Program-made: the position numbers and the translations under genes
Notes under the pieces: generated by a model
Told to the model about the DNA's origin: nothing
Seen by the model: the letters and a program-made list of their open reading frames with translations, nothing else
Databases searched by the model: none
Source: Rubrobacter calidifluminis
GTDB taxonomy: Bacteria; Actinomycetota; Rubrobacteria; Rubrobacterales; Rubrobacteraceae
Direction: 5' to 3'
NCBI RefSeq assembly: GCF_028617075.1
Contig: NZ_JAQKGV010000018.1
Span: 1 to 49,849, forward strand
Length of the DNA stretch: 49,849 bases
Shown: positions 9,159-16,980 of the stretch, piece after piece
How positions within the stretch are numbered: position 1 is the first letter of the stretch
Layout: each line of letters begins with the position of its first letter

Positions 9159-9222
9159 AAAAGATGAACGGTTTCTCGCCACGCTCTTGCATCTTCCTTG
9201 ATCCTGACTTGGAGTTTCTGCC

Positions 9223-10509
9223 GTGAGCGCCTCGTTCGACCCCCGTCCCGTGCCGCCCGGTGAGCGTACGCTCGGAGCCTGGGACTACACGGTCCTGTGG
9301 GGCAGCTACGGGGCCGGGCTCCTCGTCATGGTCGCCGGCACCCTGCTCGTGCCGGCTTTAGGGTTCGGAGCCGCGCTCGCGGCCATCGTGGCCGGGACGG
9401 TCATCGGGAACCTTATCCTGCTGGTCCCCACCGTGATGGGGGCGGACCACGGTCTCCCGACGATGGCCTCCCTGCGCCCGACGCTCGGCTCCGCCGGCTC
9501 CTACCTGCCATCCGTGGTCAACGTCGTGCAGCTCGTCGGCTGGACGGCCTTCGAGCTGATCATAATGACCCGGGCGGCCGGTGCCATCACCCACCGTCTG
9601 CTCGGTACCTCGCTGCACTGGTTCTGGCTGGTGTTCTTCACGCTCGTCTGCGTGGCTTTCGCTCTTGGCGGGCCGCTGGTGGTGGTGAGGGTGTGGCTGG
9701 AGAAGGTGGGTATATGGCTGCTTCTGCTGACCACCGTATACCTGACCTACTACCTGCTCTCGCACTACGGCCTCTCACGCGCGCTCTCTCAGCCGGGGAA
9801 GGGAGGCCTCACCTTCCCGCAGGCGGTAGACCTCGTCGTGGCCATGCCGCTCTCGTGGCTCCCGCTCGCCGCCGACTACAGCCGCTTCGCCCGCAGTGCC
9901 CGTCGTGCCGCACTCGGCACCTACGCCGGGTTCTTCGTCACCAACGTCTGGTTCTACGCCCTCGGTGCGCTCGCCGTGCTCGCGCTCGGTACGAGCGGCA
10001 TCGTGCAGGCGATACTCGCCCTCCCGATCGGGGTCGCAGCCCTGATCCTGGTGCTCGTGGACGAGACGGACAATGCCTTCGCCGACCTCTACTCCTGCGC
10101 GGTCTCGGCGGGCAACATCTTCTCCCGCGTACCGCAGCGGGCTTTCGTCGTCCTCTTCGGTGTCGTGTCCTTCGTCGCCGCGGCCGTGCTTCCCATGGGG
10201 CGCTACGAGTCTTTCCTGTTCATGCTCGGCGCGTTCTTCGCCCCGCTCTTCGGCGTCGTTGCGGTCGACTACTTCCTGCTGCGCCGCCGCGGAATCGACG
10301 CGGAGGCCGTCTACGAGAAGAGCGGATCAGCCTTCGACTGGATGGCCGTGTTCTCGTGGGCTGTGGGCGTAGCCGCCTATCAGTTCATCACCCGCCAGTT
10401 CCCCGGGCTGGGAGCTTCGATCCCCTCGTTCGTCCTCGCAGGGGTGCTCTACCTCGCTCTGTGTGCGGGTGTCAGGTTGCTGCACGGCGGCGGAGAGAGC
10501 CGGTCCTAG
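9223..10509 (+). CDS. cytX: CytX-like NCS1 transporter, probable hydroxymethylpyrimidine (HMP) uptake
   Basis: 428-residue NCS1-family permease with about 12 hydrophobic segments. It contains the TMASLRPTLG loop after TM2 and the ADYSRFAR motif in the middle of the chain, equivalent to the substrate-site motif of the family. A TPP riboswitch directly upstream identifies it functionally as CytX, the predicted transporter of the thiamine pyrimidine precursor HMP. Residues in TM1 and TM6 differ from the other NCS1 permease at 1941-3404, so the two are not recent duplicates. GTG 9223 has GGAG 10 bases upstream. No thiamine synthesis genes follow it here. Confidence 0.88.
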   Translation: MSASFDPRPVPPGERTLGAWDYTVLWGSYGAGLLVMVAGTLLVPALGFGAALAAIVAGTVIGNLILLVPTVMGADHGLPTMASLRPTLGSAGSYLPSVVNVVQLVGWTAFELIIMTRAAGAITHRLLGTSLHWFWLVFFTLVCVAFALGGPLVVVRVWLEKVGIWLLLLTTVYLTYYLLSHYGLSRALSQPGKGGLTFPQAVDLVVAMPLSWLPLAADYSRFARSARRAALGTYAGFFVTNVWFYALGALAVLALGTSGIVQAILALPIGVAALILVLVDETDNAFADLYSCAVSAGNIFSRVPQRAFVVLFGVVSFVAAAVLPMGRYESFLFMLGAFFAPLFGVVAVDYFLLRRRGIDAEAVYEKSGSAFDWMAVFSWAVGVAAYQFITRQFPGLGASIPSFVLAGVLYLALCAGVRLLHGGGESRS

Positions 10510-10529
10510 CCAGGATTTCGGATCCGGAA

Positions 10530-10620
10530 AAATTTTTGAGGAATTTTCTCGAAACTCCTAAAGCCACCCTCACTGCCGGCCGATAAACCGGTTGCAGCTA
10601 GACCTGGACCGATCGAGCGG
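10530..10620 (+). promoter_or_regulatory. Structured leader upstream of pilin gene (possible riboswitch, unproven)
   Basis: The 149-bp gap between cytX and the pilin gene holds no ORF. It does hold several aptamer-like pieces: a CGAAA loop region near 10550, the block CTAAAGCCAC at about 10557, a CCGGCCGATAAACCGG hairpin near 10576, and GCAGCTAGACC followed by ACCGAT. The order (CGAAA, AAAGCCAC, a hairpin, then GCAGC...ACCGA) recalls the class I cyclic-di-GMP aptamer, which often precedes pilin genes. The match is loose and the typical GACGCAAAGCC block is not intact. The alternative is an ordinary 5' UTR with incidental hairpins. Confidence 0.3.
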
Positions 10621-10658
10621 GAAGACCAGGCGGAAAGATGCATGAAAGGAGATGGTTG

Positions 10659-11147
10659 ATGCTGCTCTGGATAGGGAAAAAGCTCGAGCAAATGAGGGAG
10701 GCCCGGCGTGACGAACGCGGCTTCACCCTCATAGAGCTCCTCATCGTCGTGGTCATCATCGGTATTCTCGCCGCGATAGCGATCCCAACGTTTCTCAATC
10801 AGCGCAACAAGGCTTATGATGCGCAGGCCCAGTCCAGCGTACGAAACGCGCTTACAGCAGCGAAATCAGTCTGGGCTGGCAATAACCAGGACTATACCAA
10901 CGTTACGATTGCGAAACTCAATGCGGCAGAGCCTTCTCTGACCTTCGCGAATCAGCCGGTGGCCAACACACCAAATACGATAGGTTACAATGCAGATTCT
11001 GCTTCCCAGGCGACGCTTGGAGCCTGCAGCAAGTCGGGTACGTGTTTCTGGATCAGGACGAACGAAAATACAGGAACTACTTACGGCACCAGCACTGCGC
11101 CCAATACTGTGGCTGCCAACTGGCAGTCTGGCGGCTTCCCGGGTTAG
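10659..11147 (+). CDS. Type IV prepilin / type II pseudopilin-like protein
   Basis: 162-residue prepilin. A short basic leader ends in the class III cleavage motif RGFTLIELLIVVVIIGILAAIAIP, with processing expected after the Gly by a PilD-type peptidase. The Phe at +1 and Glu at +5 of the mature protein, needed for methylation and assembly, are both present. The mature N-terminal helix is hydrophobic. The C-terminal domain is Thr/Asn/Ala-rich with a Cys pair (ACSKSGTCFW) that could form a disulphide loop. ATG 10659 has AAAGGAG at 10645-10651 with 7-nt spacing; the upstream ATG 10638 lacks such a site. No pilus assembly genes are adjacent, so it is a solitary major-pilin-type gene ending in its own terminator. 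Confidence 0.92.
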   Translation: MLLWIGKKLEQMREARRDERGFTLIELLIVVVIIGILAAIAIPTFLNQRNKAYDAQAQSSVRNALTAAKSVWAGNNQDYTNVTIAKLNAAEPSLTFANQPVANTPNTIGYNADSASQATLGACSKSGTCFWIRTNENTGTTYGTSTAPNTVAANWQSGGFPG

Positions 11148-11185
11148 TGGATCGTTGACTTGAACCACCCAAGAATGTAGTGTTC

Positions 11186-11217
11186 GAAAGGGCGCCAGGG
11201 AAAAGGCGCCCTTTCTC
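11186..11217 (+). terminator. Rho-independent terminator after pilin gene
   Basis: Perfect 11-bp inverted repeat: GAAAGGGCGCC at 11186-11196 pairs with GGCGCCCTTTC at 11205-11215 around an AGGGAAAA loop, followed by a short T-rich tail. It lies 39 bp after the pilin stop and just before the protease gene. Confidence 0.8.
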
Positions 11218-11224
11218 GTGAATC

Positions 11225-12169
11225 GTGAGCCGGAGAGGTGAAGGCAGGTTGGCCGGGGTAGGGAGGAAATTTAAAAACAGAGTGACTGTGCTGGTTGCGT
11301 TACTGACGGCCCTGCTGGCCGCAGTGGCAGTCATAGCCGTGGTGCATGGGACGGCCCGTGCGGAGGGTGAGAGTGTGACCCTGCACCGCATCGCGCTCCA
11401 GCGTGGTCCTGCCTTCGACCCGGCGCTCGTCCACGCCGGTGGCAGCGGTTCCCAGATCGTGGGCGGCAACCCCGTCCCGAACGGGAAATACCCGTTCATG
11501 GCGATCTTGCAGGTCGGGGTCAGGGGAGGGGGGGAGGCCCGCTGCGGCGGCACCCTGATCTCCCCCAACAGCGTGCTCACCGCCGCCCACTGCGTGGTGG
11601 ACGCCCGCAGCGTGACGCTCGCCGTCGGGAGGACGGTCATCACGAGCCATCAGGGGGTCATCCGGCGTGCGGTGGCCGCCTACGTGCACCCGCGCTACGA
11701 CGGCGCGCGGGACAACCGCTACGACGCCGCCGTCCTCAGGCTCGACCGTCCGGTGAGGGGGATAAAGCCGGTTGGGCTCTCCACCGCCGCGCAGAACTAC
11801 CTGGAGCGTCCGGGGCGGCTTCTCACGGTCGCGGGCTGGGGCACGACGTCAGAGAATGGTTCCTCCTCCGACCGGATGCGCGCGACCATCGTTCCTGTGG
11901 TCTCCGACGCCATCGCGAAGAGGGACTACGCTCACGAGGGTCCTCAGGCGCGCTTCTTCCCGACGCTCATGGTCGCCGCCGGGAGCAGGGGCAGAGACGC
12001 CTGTCAGGGAGATAGCGGGGGGCCGCTCTTCGAACCCGGCAGAGAGCCGGTCGAGGTCGGGATCGTCAGCTACGGCATCGGGTGTGCGCAGGCCCATCAT
12101 CCCGGCGTCTACACCGAGGTCAACAGCCCCGGTATAAGATCTTTCATCGTGCGGGCTGCGGCGAGGTAG
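11225..12169 (+). CDS. Secreted trypsin-like serine protease (S1 family)
   Basis: 314 residues. A basic N terminus and a hydrophobic segment at about residues 19-42, ending near GTARAEGE, form a signal peptide or anchor. The chymotrypsin-fold domain begins at IVGGNPVPNGKYPF, the usual start of a mature S1 protease, which implies propeptide removal. The triad is intact: His in LTAAHC, Asp in RYDAAVLRL, Ser in GDSGGPL. Asp in DACQGDSGG at the base of the S1 pocket predicts cleavage after Arg/Lys. Cys pairs flank the active-site His and Ser. The start is uncertain: GTG 11225, TTG 11249 and GTG 11282 are all in frame. It sits just after the pilin terminator; a link to pilus processing is not shown. 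Confidence 0.9.
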   Translation: MSRRGEGRLAGVGRKFKNRVTVLVALLTALLAAVAVIAVVHGTARAEGESVTLHRIALQRGPAFDPALVHAGGSGSQIVGGNPVPNGKYPFMAILQVGVRGGGEARCGGTLISPNSVLTAAHCVVDARSVTLAVGRTVITSHQGVIRRAVAAYVHPRYDGARDNRYDAAVLRLDRPVRGIKPVGLSTAAQNYLERPGRLLTVAGWGTTSENGSSSDRMRATIVPVVSDAIAKRDYAHEGPQARFFPTLMVAAGSRGRDACQGDSGGPLFEPGREPVEVGIVSYGIGCAQAHHPGVYTEVNSPGIRSFIVRAAAR

Positions 12170-12245
12170 GGGCGGGACGTCTCCATCCTGCGTTCTGTAG
12201 AATAATTTCTCGGGCATCGTGCGCGAGGACTCGGGAGGTTTGCCT

Positions 12246-12926
12246 TTGGCGTTCTACAGGGAGCTCGGCGGTAGGGTCGTGTGCGCCCCCTCCATACTCT
12301 CCGCGGATTTCGCGGAGCTCGCCGCCGAGGTGAGGAAGGCGCAGGAGGGTGGAGCGGAGCTCGTCCACTTCGACACGATGGACAACCACTTCGTCCCCAA
12401 CCTCACCTTCGGCCCGGTGGTGGCCGCCTCGCTCGTGCGGGCCATCGAGCTCCCGGTGGACGTGCACCTGATGGTCGAGAACCCGGAGAACCTGATCCCT
12501 GCCTTCATCGACGCCGGGGTGAACAGCCTCACCGTCCACTACGAAGCGGTGACTCACCTGCACCACGTGCTCGAAGAGATCCGGGAGGGCGGCTGCGAGG
12601 CCGGGGTCGCGATCAACCCGACCACGCCTCCCGAGGTCCTCGAGTGGGCCGTGCCTTACATGGACTACGTGCTGGTGATGACCGTGAACCCCGGCTTCGG
12701 GGGGCAGCGTTTCATCCCTCAGATGGTGGACAAGGTCAGGCGGGTGCGCGAGATCACCGGCCTCCCCGTCGAGGTCGACGGGGGGATATCCCCCGAGACG
12801 GCCCCGGCGGTGGTCGAGGCCGGGGCGCAGGTACTGGTGGCGGGGTCGGCCGTCTTCGGAGGAGATCCGGCCGAGGAGATAAAGAAGATACTCTCCGCGG
12901 CCCGCCCGGCTTCCTCTTTCGGCTAG
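12246..12926 (+). CDS. rpe: Ribulose-phosphate 3-epimerase
   Basis: 226-residue (beta/alpha)8 enzyme interconverting ribulose 5-phosphate and xylulose 5-phosphate. Conserved features are APSILSADF at the N terminus, HFDTMDNHFVPNLTFGP (metal ligands His and Asp), DVHLMVENPE, MTVNPGFGGQ, and EVDGGISPET with the catalytic Asp. TTG 12246 is chosen because GGGAGG lies at 12233-12238 with 7-nt spacing and gives the usual family length. GTG 12219 would add nine residues. It stands upstream of the riboflavin operon, whose DHBP synthase uses ribulose 5-phosphate, so the proximity is metabolically sensible. Confidence 0.94.
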   Translation: MAFYRELGGRVVCAPSILSADFAELAAEVRKAQEGGAELVHFDTMDNHFVPNLTFGPVVAASLVRAIELPVDVHLMVENPENLIPAFIDAGVNSLTVHYEAVTHLHHVLEEIREGGCEAGVAINPTTPPEVLEWAVPYMDYVLVMTVNPGFGGQRFIPQMVDKVRRVREITGLPVEVDGGISPETAPAVVEAGAQVLVAGSAVFGGDPAEEIKKILSAARPASSFG

Positions 12927-12937
12927 ATGCGCTCTCC

Positions 12938-12966
12938 TTGCCGGGGGCGGGCCTCTGTGGTATAGC
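12938..12966 (+). promoter_or_regulatory. Probable promoter of the rib operon
   Basis: TTGCCG at 12938-12943, a 17-bp spacer and TATAGC at 12961-12966 place the start of transcription roughly 10 bp before the FMN aptamer. Position and spacing support it; the hexamers are imperfect. Confidence 0.5.
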
Positions 12967-12979
12967 TTTGCCGAGCAAA

Positions 12980-13121
12980 ACTTTCGGGGGCGGGTGGAAT
13001 TCCCGCACCGGCGGTGATCCGGGAGCCTCTCCCGGAAAGCCCGCGACCCCCCGGAGAAATCCCGGGGGTGGAGCCGGTGAGAGTCCGGCGCCGACGGTGA
13101 GAGTCCGGATGGGAGAAAGGA
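12980..13121 (+). promoter_or_regulatory. FMN riboswitch (RFN element)
   Basis: All RFN blocks are present in order. TTTCGGGGGCGGG and GGAATTCCCGCACCGGCGGTGA lie at about 12982-13017. AAAGCCCGCGA is near 13037, then GAGCCGGTGAGAGTCCGG. CCGACGGTGAGAGTCCGGATGGGAGAAAGG closes the aptamer at 13120. It precedes ribD and would repress the whole rib operon when FMN is sufficient. The variable arm is a strong CCCCCCGG...CCGGGGG-type hairpin. Confidence 0.95.
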
Positions 13122-13143
13122 TGTTGCGACGCTGGATCTCCAC

Positions 13144-14226
13144 ATGCAGCGCGCCCGCGACCTTGCGGAGCGCGGACGTTACACCGTAGCACCCAATCCC
13201 CTGGTCGGCTGCGTCGTCGTACGCGACGGCCGAATCGTGGGAGAGGGCTGGCACGAGCGCGCGGGCAGCCATCACGCGGAGGCCGTGGCCCTCGATGCGG
13301 CTGGGGAAGATGCCCGCGGCGCGACGCTGTACGTCACGCTCGAGCCCTGCAACCGCCGCAGCCGCTCCTCGGAGGTCTCCTGCACCGGGCGTATCCTCGA
13401 AGCCGGGGTGAAAAAAGTCGTGATCGGCCACATCGACCCCAACCCCCGGATGAACGGCCGCAGCGTGCGTCTGTTGCGCGATGCGGGCGTAGAGGTAGAG
13501 GTCCTGGACGACCCCGAGTTCGGGCGGCAGAACGAGCAGTGGTTCTGGTACAAGCGCACCGGCCGTCCGTTCGTGCACCTCAAGCTTGCGGTGAGCCTGG
13601 ACGGTAGGATCGCCTGCGCCGGCGGCGACAGCAGGTGGGTGACTGGCCCGGAAGCGCGCCGGCGCGCCCATCTGTTGCGCGCGGAAGCCGGAGCGGTCCT
13701 CGTCGGGATCGGAACCGTGCTCGCCGACGACCCCCTGCTCACGGTGCGGGATGTCCCCGGAGAGGTGCCCGCCGCAAAGCGCGTCGTGCTCGACGCCCGG
13801 CTCAGGATACCGCTGGAGAGTGCTCTCGTGCGGAGCGCCGGAAAGACGCCCCTGATCGTCTTCGCCGCTGAAGGTGCACCCTCCGGGAAGACGCTCGCCC
13901 TGCAGGAGCGGGGCGTACGCGTGGTCGAAGCCCCGCTGATCGACGGGATCTTCGATCCCGGCTTCGTGCTCGACGAGCTCGGGCGGCTCGGGGTGCGGGG
14001 GGTTCTGGTCGAGGGGGGTGGGGAGACCGCCGCTCACTTCGTCCGGCGCTCGCTTGTGAACAAGATGACCGTTTTCTACGCGCCGAAGCTCGTAGGATCG
14101 GACGGACGTCCGATGGTGGGGGAGCTGGGGGTCGCGGGGATGGCCCACGCGCTGCCCTTCACCGTCTCGGAGGTCGAGCGGCTCGGGGATGATGTCGCGG
14201 TGACGTTCTATCCGCGCGGGAGGTGA
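13144..14226 (+). CDS. ribD: Bifunctional riboflavin biosynthesis deaminase/reductase
   Basis: About 360 residues: N-terminal deaminase (to about 145) and C-terminal reductase (about 145-355). It deaminates, then reduces, the pyrimidine intermediate of riboflavin synthesis. The deaminase has PNPLVGCVVV and the HAE zinc/catalytic motif, and ends in a normal NPRMNGRS segment. The second zinc motif is unusual: between the two Cys it has NRRSRSSEVS (10 residues) instead of the usual 8-residue loop with GRTPP or similar. The reductase has HLKLAVSLDGRIA and the GTVLADDPLLTVR segment. ATG 13144 has no ribosome site; CTG 13132 (reading LDLHMQRAR) is a possible earlier start and would restore the usual N terminus. 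Confidence 0.92.
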   Translation: MQRARDLAERGRYTVAPNPLVGCVVVRDGRIVGEGWHERAGSHHAEAVALDAAGEDARGATLYVTLEPCNRRSRSSEVSCTGRILEAGVKKVVIGHIDPNPRMNGRSVRLLRDAGVEVEVLDDPEFGRQNEQWFWYKRTGRPFVHLKLAVSLDGRIACAGGDSRWVTGPEARRRAHLLRAEAGAVLVGIGTVLADDPLLTVRDVPGEVPAAKRVVLDARLRIPLESALVRSAGKTPLIVFAAEGAPSGKTLALQERGVRVVEAPLIDGIFDPGFVLDELGRLGVRGVLVEGGGETAAHFVRRSLVNKMTVFYAPKLVGSDGRPMVGELGVAGMAHALPFTVSEVERLGDDVAVTFYPRGR

Positions 14227-14239
14227 GGAGGACTTTCGT

Positions 14240-14854
14240 ATGTTTACCGGGCTGGTGGAAGAGAAGGGCAGGGTCGTGGCGCTTTCGAGAGGAGGGCTCG
14301 CCCGGCTCGTCGTGGATGCGGGGAGGCTCGCCGGTGGGGTCGAGGTCGGTGACTCCGTCGCCGTCAACGGCGTCTGCCTGACGGTCGCAGAGAGAAGCGG
14401 AAAAGAGCTCGTCTTCGGCGTGATGCCGGAGACGCTCCGGCGCACCGCGCTCGGGGATCTTTCCGAGGGGCGGGCGGTAAACCTGGAGCGCGCGCTCGAA
14501 GCCGGAGGGAGGCTCGGCGGCCACATCGTCCAGGGGCACGTGGACGGCGTCGGGGAGGTCGTCTCGATACGGCCCGAGGGTGAGGCCGAGATCTGGGAGT
14601 TCTCCGCTCCCGGGAGCGTGCTGCGCTACGTGGTCGAGAAGGGGAGCATATGCGTGGACGGCATAAGTCTGACGGTCGTCTCCGTCGGCGGGGAGTCTTT
14701 TTCGGTCTCCATACTGCCGCAGACGAAGGCCGCGACCGACCTCTCCGAGATCGGGGTCGGCACGAAGGTCAACCTGGAGGCCGATGTCATGGGGAAGTAC
14801 GTCGAGCGGCTGCTCGCGCCGTATCTCGAGAAGGGTTTCGAGAGGAGCATTTAG
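14240..14854 (+). CDS. ribE: Riboflavin synthase, alpha chain
   Basis: 204 residues with two tandem lumazine-binding beta-barrel domains (about 1-90 and 95-190). Each has a GD/GS..VAVNGVCLTV- or GSICVDGISLTV-type strand and a GGHIVQGHVDG-type motif between domains. The N terminus MFTGLVE is diagnostic. It dismutates two 6,7-dimethyl-8-ribityllumazine molecules to riboflavin. It lies 13 bp after ribD with GGAGGA ahead of the ATG, and is followed after 2 bp by ribBA. Confidence 0.95.
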   Translation: MFTGLVEEKGRVVALSRGGLARLVVDAGRLAGGVEVGDSVAVNGVCLTVAERSGKELVFGVMPETLRRTALGDLSEGRAVNLERALEAGGRLGGHIVQGHVDGVGEVVSIRPEGEAEIWEFSAPGSVLRYVVEKGSICVDGISLTVVSVGGESFSVSILPQTKAATDLSEIGVGTKVNLEADVMGKYVERLLAPYLEKGFERSI

Positions 14855-14856
14855 AG

Positions 14857-16059
14857 ATGCCTTTGAGCAGGGTCGAGGATGCGATCGAGGACATAAGGGA
14901 GGGGAGGATGGTCATCGTCGTCGACGACGAGGACCGGGAGAACGAAGGCGACCTGACGATGGCCGCCGAGAAGGTGACCCCCGAGGCGATCACCTTCATG
15001 GCCACCCACGGCCGCGGGCTCATCTGCCTGCCGATGAGCCCGGAGATGGTCGACCGGCTCGAGCTGCCGATGATGACCGAGGACAACCGCTCGCGCATGA
15101 AGACGGGCTTCACCGTCTCGATAGAGGCGCGCGAAGGGGTGACGACAGGCATCTCGGCCGCCGACCGGGCGCACACCATCCGGGTCGCCGTCTCCGACGG
15201 GGCCGGGCCTTCGGACATAGTCTCGCCGGGACACGTCTTTCCCCTGAGGGCCCGCCCCGGCGGGGTGCTGGTGCGCAGGGGACAGACCGAGGCCGCCGTC
15301 GACCTGGCCCGGCTGGCGGGCCTGAAGCCCGCGGGTGTGATCTGCGAGATCATGAAAGACGACGGGACGATGGCCCGGATGCCCGATCTCGAGCGGTTCG
15401 CGGCCGAACACGGGTTGAAGATAGTGAGCGTCCAGCAGATAGCCGAGTATCGCCGGGCGCACGAGATGCAGGTCGCCTTCGCCGTCGAGACCCGGCTGCC
15501 CACAGCCTACGGTGAGTTTCGGCTGCGAGCCTATGAGGGCGAGTTCGACGGGCTACCGTACCTGGCGCTCATCGCCGGGCATCCGGAGGGGAAGGAGGGG
15601 GTGCTGGTCCGGATGCACTCTTCGTGCCTCACCGGCGACGCCCTGCACTCTCTGCGCTGCGACTGCGGAGAGCAGCTCGAGGCCGCCATGCGCCGGGTGC
15701 AGGAGGAGGGGGAGGGTGTGATCCTGTACCTCAGCCAGGAGGGGAGGGGGATAGGGCTGATAAACAAGCTGAAGGCTTACAGGCTGCAGGACAAGGGACT
15801 CGACACCGTCGAGGCCAACGAGAAGCTCGGCTTCGCGCCGGACATGCGCGACTACGGCGCGGGTGCCCAGATCCTCAGGGATCTGAACGTGAAGAGCGTG
15901 CGCCTGATGACCAACAACCCGGCCAAGATGGCCGATCTGGAGGGGTTCGGGCTCGAGATCCTGGAGCGGGTACCGCTGGAGGTGAGGGCCAACGGGGAGA
16001 ACGAGCGCTACCTCAAGACCAAACGGGAGAAGATGCACCACATACTGGAGCAGTTCTAG
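14857..16059 (+). CDS. ribBA: Bifunctional DHBP synthase / GTP cyclohydrolase II
   Basis: 400 residues. The N-terminal 3,4-dihydroxy-2-butanone-4-phosphate synthase (about 1-205) shows DDEDRENEGDL, THGRGLICLP and DRAHTI. The C-terminal GTP cyclohydrolase II (about 206-400) shows HSSCLTGDALHSLRCDCGEQL, containing the three zinc cysteines, and YLSQEGRGIGL. The two activities make both precursors of the lumazine ring from ribulose 5-phosphate and GTP. ATG 14857 lies 2 bp after the ribE stop; the frame open upstream is only a shadow of ribE. Confidence 0.96.
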   Translation: MPLSRVEDAIEDIREGRMVIVVDDEDRENEGDLTMAAEKVTPEAITFMATHGRGLICLPMSPEMVDRLELPMMTEDNRSRMKTGFTVSIEAREGVTTGISAADRAHTIRVAVSDGAGPSDIVSPGHVFPLRARPGGVLVRRGQTEAAVDLARLAGLKPAGVICEIMKDDGTMARMPDLERFAAEHGLKIVSVQQIAEYRRAHEMQVAFAVETRLPTAYGEFRLRAYEGEFDGLPYLALIAGHPEGKEGVLVRMHSSCLTGDALHSLRCDCGEQLEAAMRRVQEEGEGVILYLSQEGRGIGLINKLKAYRLQDKGLDTVEANEKLGFAPDMRDYGAGAQILRDLNVKSVRLMTNNPAKMADLEGFGLEILERVPLEVRANGENERYLKTKREKMHHILEQF

Positions 16060-16072
16060 GGGGTCGTAAGAG

Positions 16073-16576
16073 ATGAACGTGGAAGGATCACCGAACTACA
16101 TGGAGGGGGGCCTCGACGCCGCCGGGCTGTCGTTCGGCGTCGTGGCATCCCGGTTCAACGAGTTCATCGTCAAGCAGCTTCTGGAAGGAGCGCTGGACGC
16201 CATACGGCGGCACGGTGGTGACCTCTCGGCGGTGGACGTCGCGTGGGTGCCGGGCTCCTACGAGATACCGCTCGCCGCCCGGCGCATGGCCCGCTCCGGC
16301 CGCTACGACGCCGTGATCTGCCTCGGTGCCGTCATCCGCGGCTCGACGCCGCACTTCGAGTACGTGGCCGGTGGTGTCTCCTCAGGCATCTCGGGCGTGG
16401 CGCTGGAGGTCGATCTGCCCGTCGTCTTCGGTGTTCTCACGACCGAGACGATCGAGCAGGCCATCGAGCGGGCCGGTACCAAGATGGGGAACAAGGGTTT
16501 CGAAGCGGCCCAGACGGCGATAGAGATGGCCAACCTGTTGGAACGTATCGGGGGACTGGAGCGGGCTTCCGAGTGA
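16073..16576 (+). CDS. ribH: 6,7-dimethyl-8-ribityllumazine synthase
   Basis: 167-residue lumazine synthase. Conserved elements are VASRFNEFI near residue 25, [12 protein letters not shown] near 60, [14 protein letters not shown] (with the catalytic His) near 90, and [20 protein letters not shown] near 115. It condenses the RibD product with DHBP. It is the last gene of the rib operon and is convergent with rpmB, with 27 bp between the stops. ATG 16073 follows ribBA by 13 bp. Confidence 0.95.
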   Translation: MNVEGSPNYMEGGLDAAGLSFGVVASRFNEFIVKQLLEGALDAIRRHGGDLSAVDVAWVPGSYEIPLAARRMARSGRYDAVICLGAVIRGSTPHFEYVAGGVSSGISGVALEVDLPVVFGVLTTETIEQAIERAGTKMGNKGFEAAQTAIEMANLLERIGGLERASE

Positions 16577-16603
16577 GGAGACCTCGTGCAGCCGCCCCGA
16601 AAG

Positions 16604-16822
16604 TCAGGCGCTCTGCGTCGTGCGGGGGGCCGGGATCACTTTGTCCACCTTGAACGCCTTGAGGCAGGAGGTGCATACCCAGACCCTCTTCGTCCCCGCG
16701 CCATCCCGGATGCGGACCTTCTGCAGGTTCGGATTCCAGCGCCTCCGGGTCGCCTTCAGCGAGTGGCTGCGCGCGTTTCCGTAGCCAGGAGCCTTGCCGC
16801 ACGAATAGCAGACTTTCGCCAC
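16604..16822 (-). CDS. rpmB: 50S ribosomal protein L28, zinc-binding form
   Basis: 72 residues. It begins MAKVCYSCGKAPGYG and contains SHSLKATRRRWNPNLQKV, the L28 signature. CxxC pairs at CYSC and CTSC identify the zinc-ribbon (C+) form. The start is GTG 16822 with AGGAGG about 5 bp upstream, and a TAGTAT-type -10 sequence lies only about 20 bp further up, giving a short leader. It is divergent from fakA, the classic rpmB/yloV arrangement of Gram-positive genomes. Confidence 0.95.
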   Translation of the reverse strand: MAKVCYSCGKAPGYGNARSHSLKATRRRWNPNLQKVRIRDGAGTKRVWVCTSCLKAFKVDKVIPAPRTTQSA

Positions 16823-16980
16823 GATGTCCTCCTCTTATATACTAGCCGCCTGATCGGGGATGCCGGGAACCTCCGGACAGCGAAGAGTGATTGTACCAGA
16901 CCGTCGGGGAGAATAGTAGAATCGTCAGCCATGACAGAGAGTTCGAAACAGATGGTCGTTCGTTCGCCGGAGGGTGGCGC

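Noticed and set aside
12754..14526. 590-codon minus-strand open frame opposite rpe, the FMN riboswitch and ribD
   Set aside because: It runs through the riboswitch and two well-supported genes on the other strand; its composition is Pro/Arg/Ser-rich and no domain is recognisable.
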